Assembly: GCA_020073285.1 (NCBI GenBank)
Contig: JAIQFM010000010.1
Coordinates: 1-42,306 of the forward strand
DNA: 42,306 nucleotides
Direction: 5' to 3'
DNA from: Terriglobia bacterium
GTDB taxonomy: Bacteria; Acidobacteriota; Terriglobia; Terriglobales; Acidobacteriaceae
Both the position numbers and the translations under genes were made by a program. The notes under the pieces were generated by a model. That model did not search any database. It had not been told where the DNA came from and worked only from the letters and a program-made list of their open reading frames with translations. Each line of letters starts with the position of its first letter. The first letter of the stretch is position 1. Positions 18,122 through 25,083 of this stretch are shown here, one piece after another.

Positions 18122-18193
18122 TAAATACGAGTTTTCGGTCCACTCAAGCTAGAGACCTTGGCGTTTCGTAACAGTCTGTTACGCCGTGGGAGA

Positions 18194-18217
18194 CCCTGGG
18201 CTGAAGCCCAGGGCTAC
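18194..18217. repeat. Single hairpin with the family A tail
   Basis: CCCTGGGC-TGAA-GCCCAGGG then CTAC: an 8-bp stem, a four-base loop and the CTAY tail as in the central hairpin of family A, with a different stem sequence. Confidence 0.75.
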
Positions 18218-18317
18218 CACGGTTCTGTCGCGCGGCGAGCGCGCTCCGGCTCGATCTGCCAGCCTCATGTTGGTGCGGCACATGCGAGGGCGTGCGTACC
18301 ACACAACCGCGCCAAGC

Positions 18318-19100
18318 CTACTGCGAAGCCTTCATGGTGAAGTCGGCGGTCTTGGCTTCCTTGGGGCTGACCGTCACCTCCTGAGTCTGTTCGCCGAGTT
18401 TCTCCTGTACGACGGCGACGGTGTACTTGCCCGGCGGGAGCCCCTTGAGCGCGTACTTGCCGTCCTTGTCGGTAACCGCGAAGTACGGACTCTTGACGAC
18501 GTTGATGTACATCTTCATCCATGGATGCTGGTTGCACTTGACCGGAAGCATGATTTCTTCACGGGCGAAGGTCTTGTCGATGGGAGTGGCCTTGGGCGGC
18601 TGCGACTCGTTCCACTCGCGGTTGTCTTTCGGCGTGGGGTGGATGTTGTGGGTGGTGGGGTCGCTGTTGATAACGCTCAAGGTTTGCCCGGTCATGATGC
18701 CGAGGACGTGCGGGTGATAGCGGCAGCCCTTCTGATCCAGCGTGACGGCTTGCTTGGGAACATCGAAGGTGCGGCTGCCGAGCCCGTCCTTGACGTAAAC
18801 GAAAGCGTTCTCGAGATTGCCGCTATTGACGACCAAGGTTTCGACGGTGTTGTCGCCCTTGCAGGCGGGATCCTGGCTCATGTCGATCTTGGCCGGCTTG
18901 GGCGCGGCACCGGCGTACTTGACGGTGCCGCTGATGCTGCCCACGGTGGCTTGGTCGATGGGAGTGGCGGGGGCAGCGGCGGGGGCTGCCTGTTCTACCG
19001 GCTTGGTGCTCGCCTGTTCCTCCTTCTTGCCGCAGGCGGACAACAGCAGCAAGCCGAGAACGGCCAGCGCGAGCAGTACGACTGTCGATCTTATTTTCAT
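18318..19100 (-). CDS. Lipoprotein with amicyanin-like blue-copper domain
   Basis: A 260-residue protein. A lipoprotein signal peptide ends LLSAC with Cys23, followed by an Ala/Pro linker (to about 50). A cupredoxin-type domain follows: a DPTTHNIHP segment supplies a His ligand, and CNQHPWM has the C-x2-H-P-x-M spacing of amicyanin (C-x2-HPFM), so a type-1 copper site is likely. The last 55 residues (KDGKYALKGLPPGKYTVAV) form a carboxypeptidase-regulatory-like beta domain. It is anchored in a membrane facing the periplasm. It lies 52 nt after the octaheme cytochrome stop, so it is probably an electron carrier taking electrons from the bc-type complex to an oxidase. Confidence 0.85.
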   Translation of the reverse strand: MKIRSTVVLLALAVLGLLLLSACGKKEEQASTKPVEQAAPAAAPATPIDQATVGSISGTVKYAGAAPKPAKIDMSQDPACKGDNTVETLVVNSGNLENAFVYVKDGLGSRTFDVPKQAVTLDQKGCRYHPHVLGIMTGQTLSVINSDPTTHNIHPTPKDNREWNESQPPKATPIDKTFAREEIMLPVKCNQHPWMKMYINVVKSPYFAVTDKDGKYALKGLPPGKYTVAVVQEKLGEQTQEVTVSPKEAKTADFTMKASQ

Positions 19101-19152
19101 TGTGTGAATGCCTCTCGGTTCAGTTATTGAGCAACTAACAAATCCAACTATT

Positions 19153-22100
19153 CTAGCGCGAGCCGCCCGCGCCGGTTGCGCCGGAGAATCGCCTGTTTTG
19201 GGCCGAGCCCGAGTTGGAACCGGATGTGGAGTTGCGGGATGACTTCTTGGCCGGCGCGGCGCTGCGCGGCGCCTGGGCCGAGAGGCGGCGCTGCTCCTCC
19301 GGCGTCAGTTGAAAGATGTAGCGAACCAGCAGTTTGGTTTGATCGGCGGGATAATTTTGCAACGAGGGCGGAGTCGGCCCAGCGAAAACCATGCGCCCGT
19401 TTTCCTTTTTGAACAGGCCGGAAGGCATGGCGGTGCCGGGGCTGATGTTGGCAGGGTCGATGAGCCAGCGCTCGGTCCAGCCAGGCTTGAGGCGCTCCTT
19501 GGCGAGCAGGAAGTTGGGTGCGGTGGCGATCTTGTCATGGGTGGGATCGCCGGTGGCGTGGCACTTGAGGCAGGGCGCGGCCTGGCTGGTGAAGAGGGCG
19601 CGCGCCATGTCGGTCTCGGCGGCGGTCAGGAGCTGCTGCTTCTGCGGGATGTAAGGCATGGGCTGCTGGGAGAGCGCCTGGAAAAAGCGCACCAGCTTAC
19701 GCAGCTCGTCGTCGGAGAAGAAAAACGTGGGCATGCGCACGGCGAGATACGGCCGCACCCCGTTGCGATGCTGGTCGTTGGGGTTGGGGGCCATCGAGGG
19801 ATTGGAAAGGAAACGAAGTAGCCACTCGGGATCGACGCGCGCGCCTTCGGTGAGCAACTTGGGCGGCAGAGTTTCCTTTGCGTCCTGGTAGCGGGGCACG
19901 GTTTCGATGGCGGTCTTCTGGCCGGGGGTGAACTGGTGGCAGCCGACGCAGTTGTACTTGCGCACGATCCACCAGCCTTCCTGGATGTCGCGGCGGGCAT
20001 CCTCGGGACGGTACTGATAGCTCGCGGGAAGGGAAGTCTCCTGGCTGCCAAGAAGGAACGTGGTGAGAGCGCGGATCTGGTCCTTGGCGAGGTGCGGATC
20101 CGGCATGCGCAGCTTTTCGCTATCGCTCTTGATCATGCCCTGGTCGTAAACGTTGGGCATGGCGAGCTTGTGCTCGAAGAAGCCCTTGTGGTTGTACCAG
20201 GGGGCGTTGGCTGGACCTTCAGGCAGGCGCTCGCGGATAGCGGGGTCGTTGATCGGCTCCTTGCCGCTGTCTTCGGCCACCTTGGTGAGCAGGGCGAAAT
20301 CGAGGCGCTCGATGGGCTTGCTGCCTTCCGTGGTGAGTTCGGTGCCGATGCGTCCTTCCTCTTCCAGTCCGGCGATTTCGTGGCAACCGGCACAACCGAA
20401 TTGCTGGATCCACTTCTTGCCCTCGGCCTTGAGCTTGGGATCGTCCATAAAGGAGGCGTCGGGATAAGAGGACGAATCTTGCTTTTTCTGGGTGAGCAGG
20501 TAGGTGGCGATGTCGGCGACCTCGTCATCGGCGAGGCGGAGGCTGGGCATGACGGTCATTTGCTCGACCTGGAGTTCGTGGCCGTCGTTGGGACACTTGC
20601 TGTGATCGAAATCAAAGACGTAGGGCAGGCCCTTCTTGGCGTAGTCCTCGGGGCCGATGTCCTTTTTTTCGTAGGCGCAGTAGGGGCGAGTACGGACGCG
20701 CGGGTTCTTGATCCAGCGCACGATGTAGTCGTAATTGGCTTTTTCGCCGAGGCGCGAAAGGTTGGCGGCGAAGTCGCCGCCGATGCGGTCGCCGCCTTCG
20801 CCGATGGAGTGGCAGGCCAGGCAGCCGCGGGTTTCAAAAAGCTCCTTGCCGCGGGCGGCGTTGCCGGGCTGGGCCTTGGGCAGAGGATCGGTAAGCGCGG
20901 TCTGCCAGAGGTATGCCGAGATCGCCTTGATCTGGCCGTCGTTGAGACGAAAGTTCGGCATCTTGGTGTTGGGGCGGAAGTCGGTGGGCTTGTGCAGCCA
21001 GACGGGGATCCAGTTGCGGTTTAACTTTTCGCGGACTTCCTTGAGGTCGGGGCCGATCTTCTTCATGTCGCGCAGGAGGCTGTTGGAGCGAAGATCGAGC
21101 TGCTCGATGCGGCCGGCGATTTTGCTGTTCTCGACGCGCAAGGCCTCGGCACGCTGGTTGAGTCGGTTGGCCTCGTCGTTGGACTCGGTCTGATCGGCCT
21201 GCTGCATGGCGATGGAGGCCTGGTGCAGGTTGTCACGCTGCTGCTGCTCCATTTGCTTGATTTGCTGGCCGATGTTGGTGAGTTCTTCGGGCTCGCGATC
21301 ATAGCCCTCGTAGCGATGGCAGCCGTTGCAGCCGCGCTGGCGGAAAAGGAACTTGCCCTCGCTGATCACCTGCCCGACCGAACCGGCCTGGATGAACATG
21401 TCGGCCTGATGGCAGGTCTGGCAACCGGCTTCCATGTTGGCCTTGCGGAACAGCGGCCAGAGCCAGTGTTCGTAATAGCCGTGCGCCTTTTCCACGCTGG
21501 TGGTGGCGCGGCCGTTGCCCTGGTGGCAAGGCGAGCATCCGAACTTGTCAGGGTCGTGGATAGTGAGCAAGTCGGGTTCGGGATGGCTGGTGGAGGCGAG
21601 GGCGTATTCGTCGGGAGACTTGCGGCCCTTGGAGGTCATGAGCGCGGCGGTGAGGCGGACGGGTTCGCGCGTGCCCATGTGGCAGGACTCGCAGCGGTCC
21701 ACGATGTTGGCTTCCGCGACGTTGATCTGAACGATTTCGGGGTCCCAATTGGCGATCTTGTTTTGCAGGCCGCGGAGGGCATCGGGCGGGAGCGACAGCA
21801 GGTGCTCCTTGATCCAGGTGTCGCGGGCGAGCTTGGCCTCGTTGATGGGCTTGAGCAGGTCGCCGAGCTGGCCGCCGAGCCGGCCCTTTTGGTCCTTTAG
21901 CTCGTTATACGTTTCTTCGAGTTGCTGGAAGTTATATTTCTTGCGGGCGCCGTCGGGATATTGCACCTCGAATTGCTGTGCCTTGTACTTGTCGAGGTCC
22001 TTTTGCTTGGAGGCTTTGGAGCTGGGGCTGTTGTCGGTTTCGATGTCGTAGATGAGAGCGTTGACGTAGGCGCGCTTGTCGGTGAAGACGCTTTGGACGG

Positions 22101-22443
22101 CGAGGATTTCGGCGGATTTTTCGGCGAGCTGTTGGTTGATCTCCTGGACTTTCGGCGCGGCGGATTTGTAGGCAGACTGGTAGGCGTCGTCGAGGGCGCG
22201 GAAGTCGGGGTTGTTCTGCAGGTCTTTTTCGGCGTCGGCGGACTGCGAGCGCGCCTGCTTGAGGAAGGCGGTGTAACGTTCCTGGAAGACGCGCTGGTAG
22301 CGCTTCCACGGGCGCTGGCCGTAAGCCTCGTCCCACATGGCCCATAACAGGGTTCCGATCAGCACCACGATAGCGATGGTGTAGTGCAGGGCGTACGATT
22401 TGGTGGTGATCGGGTCTTGCTCGGGAATTTGACCTTCTGGCAC
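19153..22443 (-). CDS. Membrane-anchored octaheme cytochrome c of a bc-type complex
   Basis: A 1096-residue protein with eight CxxCH heme c sites, near residues 250 (CESCH), 302 (CSPCH), 340 (CQTCH), 372 (CNGCH), 540 (CLACH), 683 (CAGCH), 833 (CVGCH) and 957 (CLKCH). The first four are close together, the last four are in separate class-I-like c domains, each with a downstream Met-rich segment such as TKMPNFRLND or VRMPTFFFSD. Residues 18-36 are one membrane helix with no cleavage site; about 45-230 are a long charged coiled-coil-like region. The C-terminus is Ser/Ala/Arg rich and low in complexity. The GTG at 22443 has GGAGGAGAAGG just upstream. Its place directly after the two cytochrome b genes shows it takes the role of cytochrome c1/f in the complex. 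Confidence 0.92.
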   Translation of the reverse strand: MPEGQIPEQDPITTKSYALHYTIAIVVLIGTLLWAMWDEAYGQRPWKRYQRVFQERYTAFLKQARSQSADAEKDLQNNPDFRALDDAYQSAYKSAAPKVQEINQQLAEKSAEILAVQSVFTDKRAYVNALIYDIETDNSPSSKASKQKDLDKYKAQQFEVQYPDGARKKYNFQQLEETYNELKDQKGRLGGQLGDLLKPINEAKLARDTWIKEHLLSLPPDALRGLQNKIANWDPEIVQINVAEANIVDRCESCHMGTREPVRLTAALMTSKGRKSPDEYALASTSHPEPDLLTIHDPDKFGCSPCHQGNGRATTSVEKAHGYYEHWLWPLFRKANMEAGCQTCHQADMFIQAGSVGQVISEGKFLFRQRGCNGCHRYEGYDREPEELTNIGQQIKQMEQQQRDNLHQASIAMQQADQTESNDEANRLNQRAEALRVENSKIAGRIEQLDLRSNSLLRDMKKIGPDLKEVREKLNRNWIPVWLHKPTDFRPNTKMPNFRLNDGQIKAISAYLWQTALTDPLPKAQPGNAARGKELFETRGCLACHSIGEGGDRIGGDFAANLSRLGEKANYDYIVRWIKNPRVRTRPYCAYEKKDIGPEDYAKKGLPYVFDFDHSKCPNDGHELQVEQMTVMPSLRLADDEVADIATYLLTQKKQDSSSYPDASFMDDPKLKAEGKKWIQQFGCAGCHEIAGLEEEGRIGTELTTEGSKPIERLDFALLTKVAEDSGKEPINDPAIRERLPEGPANAPWYNHKGFFEHKLAMPNVYDQGMIKSDSEKLRMPDPHLAKDQIRALTTFLLGSQETSLPASYQYRPEDARRDIQEGWWIVRKYNCVGCHQFTPGQKTAIETVPRYQDAKETLPPKLLTEGARVDPEWLLRFLSNPSMAPNPNDQHRNGVRPYLAVRMPTFFFSDDELRKLVRFFQALSQQPMPYIPQKQQLLTAAETDMARALFTSQAAPCLKCHATGDPTHDKIATAPNFLLAKERLKPGWTERWLIDPANISPGTAMPSGLFKKENGRMVFAGPTPPSLQNYPADQTKLLVRYIFQLTPEEQRRLSAQAPRSAAPAKKSSRNSTSGSNSGSAQNRRFSGATGAGGSR

Positions 22444-22460
22444 CCTTCTCCTCCGAAAAC

Positions 22461-22490
22461 AGCTATCAGCTTTTAGCTATCAGCTTTCAG
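22461..22490. repeat. Heptamer array upstream of the octaheme gene
   Basis: Units AGCTATC, AGCTTTT, AGCTATC, AGCTTTC at 7-bp period. The complementary form (AAGCTAATAGCTAATAGC) is at 22803-22820, after the duplicated cytochrome b end, so the two may pair across the gap. Confidence 0.8.
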
Positions 22491-22509
22491 CGGATCCATG
22501 ACGGTTTCA

Positions 22510-22591
22510 GCCGTCCCTACGGGACTGGCGTCTTATTCGCATCGTTCCCGGCACTGAAGTGCCGGGCTATTTTCATTCGCGCCTGCGGCGC
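22510..22591. repeat. Three-hairpin dispersed element, family A, copy 2
   Basis: GCCGTCCCTACGGGAC, then CCCGGCAC-TGAA-GTGCCGGG with CTAT, then GCGCC-TGC-GGCGC. Same order and spacing as copies 1 and 3. Confidence 0.88.
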
Positions 22592-22698
22592 TGGTGCGTG
22601 TTTCGCCAAATCCTGCGACGCTGGACTCGTGTTTCGCCAAATCTTGGATTCGCATTCGCAGCTATCAGCGAGTACGGCCGGTGTTTGAAATCCTTTGT

Positions 22699-22783
22699 GC
22701 CGTCCCTACGGGACTCTGAAATTTCGTGCGTAGCTGCCCCCGGGACTTACGTCCCGGGCTATGTACTGGCGTCGCTTCGCGAC
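22699..22783. repeat. Three-hairpin dispersed element, family A, copy 3
   Basis: GCCGTCCCTACGGGAC, then CCCGGGAC-TTAC-GTCCCGGG with CTAT (22739-22762), then GTCGC-TTC-GCGAC (22771-22783). Compared with copies 1 and 2, both arms of hairpins two and three differ in a paired way. Confidence 0.88.
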
Positions 22784-22800
22784 TCCGATTCGATCTGGCC

Positions 22801-22906
22801 AAAAGCTAATAGCTAATAGCTTCTACACGTTGAACCAGGGCGTAATCCACACGTACTTGATGCGCAAGCTCAGCTCAGCAAACAAGCTGACAGCAGACAG
22901 CTTTCA
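22801..22906 (-). pseudogene. In-frame duplicate of the cytochrome b 3' end plus heptamer array
   Basis: Downstream of the cytochrome b stop (22906-22904) the last codons occur a second time, 81 bp (27 codons) further on and in the same frame, ending in their own TAG at 22825-22823. The copies differ in His versus Arg (CAT/CGC), one silent TTT/TTC change and TGA/TAG. The spacer between the copies is itself AGCT-type array, and the second copy runs straight into AAGCTAT/TAGCTAT heptamers. Confidence 0.85.
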
Positions 22907-23833
22907 CACGTTAAACCAGGGCGTAATCCACACGTACTTGATATGCAAGCTCAGGCGCAGCAGCATCTTGATGGGCAGCGCGACCATGGTGAGCATGAGA
23001 AACATCATGATCTGGTACTGGAGCAAACTCATGCGGCGCCAGTCCCGGGGCATTTTTCGGCGGAACAGGGCGGTCATGACAAAGCCGCCGATGGCGAAAT
23101 AGCCGCCCACCACGATGGCGCCAAAAATTCCCTTGCCGAGATTCGAGGTGATGCCGAACAGGTCAGGCAAATCGCGGTTCACCTCGTAAATTAATCGGTT
23201 GTGATCCCAGGTCTGGCCGGGCCAGAACCACTGCCAGCCGGGGCCGCGAATGAAGGTGCCGATGATGATCATCGAGACCCACAGGATCAGGAAGCCGAAG
23301 CAGAACGTGCCGATGGAGAACTTGCGCTGCTTGAGGGTGTAGTAGCCGCTGCCCAGCGGATTGGTGTCAATGTAGGGGATCACCATCAGGCCGATGATGA
23401 TGAGCGTGGGCATGACGACGCCGGCGATCCAGGGATCGAAGTACACCAGCATTTCTTGCAGACCAAGGAAGTACCAAGGGGCCTTGGCAGGATTCATGGT
23501 CAGGTTGGGATTGGCCGGTTCTTCCAGCGGGGCACTCATGGTGATAGACCAGACCATGAGGATGGCGGTGACGATGATGGCCGCCAGAAATTCCATGCGC
23601 AGCAGGAAGGGCCAGACGTGGACTTCCTTCTGCCATCCGGGACGGAAGGGCCAGGTCTTGCGATGGTGCGTCTTGGCGAGGGCGGGATCGGCTTCCAGTT
23701 GCGCGATGAGTTCGTCGTTGCCCTTGGCCTGGCGGAAGGCCAGCCAGAGATAGAACAGCACGAGCGGCAGCAGCGCGGTGATGGGGATGTTGTCAGGCGT
23801 GGTCGCGATGGTCCAGAGCTGATGCCAGTTCAT
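22904..23833 (-). CDS. Cytochrome b C-terminal half (subunit IV-like) of a bc-type complex
   Basis: A 309-residue membrane protein. The ATG at 23833 is chosen because the frame upstream is array sequence; GGGA lies 8 nt before. The quinol-oxidation (Qo) site segment is KAPWYFLGLQE (residues about 115-125): it has PWY, but Ala sits where the PEWY Glu or Asp is usual. Further helices follow (IIIGLMVIPYID, FGFLILWVSMIIIGTFIRGPGW). It is longer than petD-type subunit IV and has a hydrophilic loop at residues 38-75. It joins with the b6-like gene upstream to make the quinol-oxidising core. The last codons are duplicated after the stop. Confidence 0.92.
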   Translation of the reverse strand: MNWHQLWTIATTPDNIPITALLPLVLFYLWLAFRQAKGNDELIAQLEADPALAKTHHRKTWPFRPGWQKEVHVWPFLLRMEFLAAIIVTAILMVWSITMSAPLEEPANPNLTMNPAKAPWYFLGLQEMLVYFDPWIAGVVMPTLIIIGLMVIPYIDTNPLGSGYYTLKQRKFSIGTFCFGFLILWVSMIIIGTFIRGPGWQWFWPGQTWDHNRLIYEVNRDLPDLFGITSNLGKGIFGAIVVGGYFAIGGFVMTALFRRKMPRDWRRMSLLQYQIMMFLMLTMVALPIKMLLRLSLHIKYVWITPWFNV

Positions 23834-23844
23834 AAGAAATCCCA

Positions 23845-23930
23845 AGTTTCAGTTTCAGTTTCGGTTTCAGTCGACTCAGCTTCAGTCCGCGATTCGCATC
23901 CGCTGAACCTGAAACTGAAACTCGAAACTA
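23845..23930. repeat. Hexamer array in inverted arms between the two cytochrome b genes
   Basis: GTTTCA, GTTTCA, GTTTCG, GTTTCA on one side, and CTGAAA, CTGAAA, CTCGAAA on the other side near the stop of the b6-like gene, with GATTCGCATCCGCTG between. Period is 6 bp instead of 7 or 8. The arms can form an imperfect hairpin between two genes of the same operon. Confidence 0.85.
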
Positions 23931-23936
23931 TTCTGT

Positions 23937-24917
23937 CTACGCTCCCGCCGCCGACTGCGCGCGGCGCGGCTTGTCGGCTTCGGAAGCGAGCATGACCGGC
24001 GCCGGACCGGAGATGCCGCCGTCCTTCCGCACGCGCCAGAAGTGCACGATCATGAAAACCGAAGCGATGATCGGAATCGCGATGCAATGCCAGATATAGG
24101 CGCGCAGCAGGGCATTGGCGTCCACGATGGAGCCGCCTAACAGGCCGAAGCGCACGTCGTTGTAGGGCGTCATGCCGAGCTGCGAGCCGAAGGGACCTTC
24201 GTTTCCAAGCAGCGGCGTGGCGCGCGCCATGTTGGTGCCCACGGTGACGGCCCAGAATCCGAGCTGATCGTCGGGCAGCAGGTAGCCGGTGAAGGAGAGC
24301 AGCAGCGTGAGCACGAGCAGGATCACGCCGACGTTCCAGTTGAATTCGCGCGGCTTTTTGTAAGAGCCGGTGAGAAAAACGCGGAACATGTGGAGCTCGA
24401 CGGCGATCACCATCAGGTGGGCTGCCCAGCGATGCATGTTGCGCAGGATCTTGCCGAAGGGGACGTCGTGCTCCAGGTAGAGCACGTCGCGGAAGGCCTG
24501 CACCTTGGTCGGGTGGTAATAGAACATCAGCAGCACGCCGGTGAAGGTGAGGACGATGAACAGGTAAAAGGTAATGCCGCCCATACCCCAGGTGTAGGGG
24601 TAGCGTACGGAGTCGCGATTGATCTTGGCCGGATGCAGGTGGAGGAAGACGTTGGAGAGCACGCCGAGAGCGCGGTTGCGCGGGGTTTCGTCGCGCTTGT
24701 GGCGGAAGATGGAGGTGTAGAGCTGCGTCTTGGTGGGGTCCTTGACGCTTTCGATTTGCTCCTTGACCTTGCCGGGCATCTCGGCGCGGAAGGCTTCAAC
24801 CTCTTCCTTCACGATGATGCCAATGCCTTTTTTCCCGTTCTTGGGAGCGCCGCCGTTCGTCGCGTTCGAGGGCGAACGCGCTCCATCGCCGGAAACCTTC
24901 ACATCATCATCGGCCAT
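23937..24917 (-). CDS. Cytochrome b6-like subunit (diheme cytochrome b) of a bc-type complex
   Basis: A 326-residue protein. Residues about 105-295 hold four membrane helices with two pairs of heme-b ligands: His162 and His176 (HRWAAH...LH, 14 apart) and His277 and His292 (15 apart), the spacing of b6-type cytochromes. The FNWNVGVILLVLTLLLSFTGYLLPDDQL segment (about 192-219) is typical of helix C and its loop. The first ~95 residues are a hydrophilic, partly amphipathic extension (KEEVEAFRAEMPGKV) with no counterpart in plain cytochrome b6. The gene lies between Rieske and subunit-IV genes. Confidence 0.94.
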   Translation of the reverse strand: MADDDVKVSGDGARSPSNATNGGAPKNGKKGIGIIVKEEVEAFRAEMPGKVKEQIESVKDPTKTQLYTSIFRHKRDETPRNRALGVLSNVFLHLHPAKINRDSVRYPYTWGMGGITFYLFIVLTFTGVLLMFYYHPTKVQAFRDVLYLEHDVPFGKILRNMHRWAAHLMVIAVELHMFRVFLTGSYKKPREFNWNVGVILLVLTLLLSFTGYLLPDDQLGFWAVTVGTNMARATPLLGNEGPFGSQLGMTPYNDVRFGLLGGSIVDANALLRAYIWHCIAIPIIASVFMIVHFWRVRKDGGISGPAPVMLASEADKPRRAQSAAGA

Positions 24918-24938
24918 AAGACCCTCTAAAACGTTGCC

Positions 24939-25083
24939 GGTTATCGGTTAATCGGTCTGTCAGTCTGTCGGTCTATCGGTCCTTCGGTCTTTCAGCTCCA
25001 ACAGACAGACCGAAAGACCGATCGAACGAAAGACCTAACCGACAACCGAAAACTGACAACCGAAAACCGTAAACCGAAAACCG
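24939..25083. repeat. Heptamer/octamer array in inverted arms between Rieske and cytochrome b6 genes
   Basis: On the minus strand after the Rieske TAG: CGGTTTT, CGGTTTA, CGGTTTT, CGGTTGT, CAGTTTT, CGGTTGT, CGGTTAG (period 7). On the b6 side: TCGGTCTG, TCAGTCTG, TCGGTCTA, TCGGTCCT, TCGGTCTT (period 8, plus strand) near 24953-24992. This unit is close to the one at 5851-5940. Confidence 0.88.

Larger units (their letters stand above)
17897..18317. other. Gap with dispersed hairpin elements; no gene
   Basis: About 420 nt between ctaA and the copper lipoprotein gene. It holds a three-hairpin element (18037-18121) and a single hairpin with the same tail (18194-18217). No frame with start site and plausible product is seen. 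Confidence 0.7.

Noticed and set aside
19936-21024. Plus-strand frame of 362 codons over the octaheme cytochrome
   Set aside because: Antisense to a gene with eight heme motifs; no own start signal.
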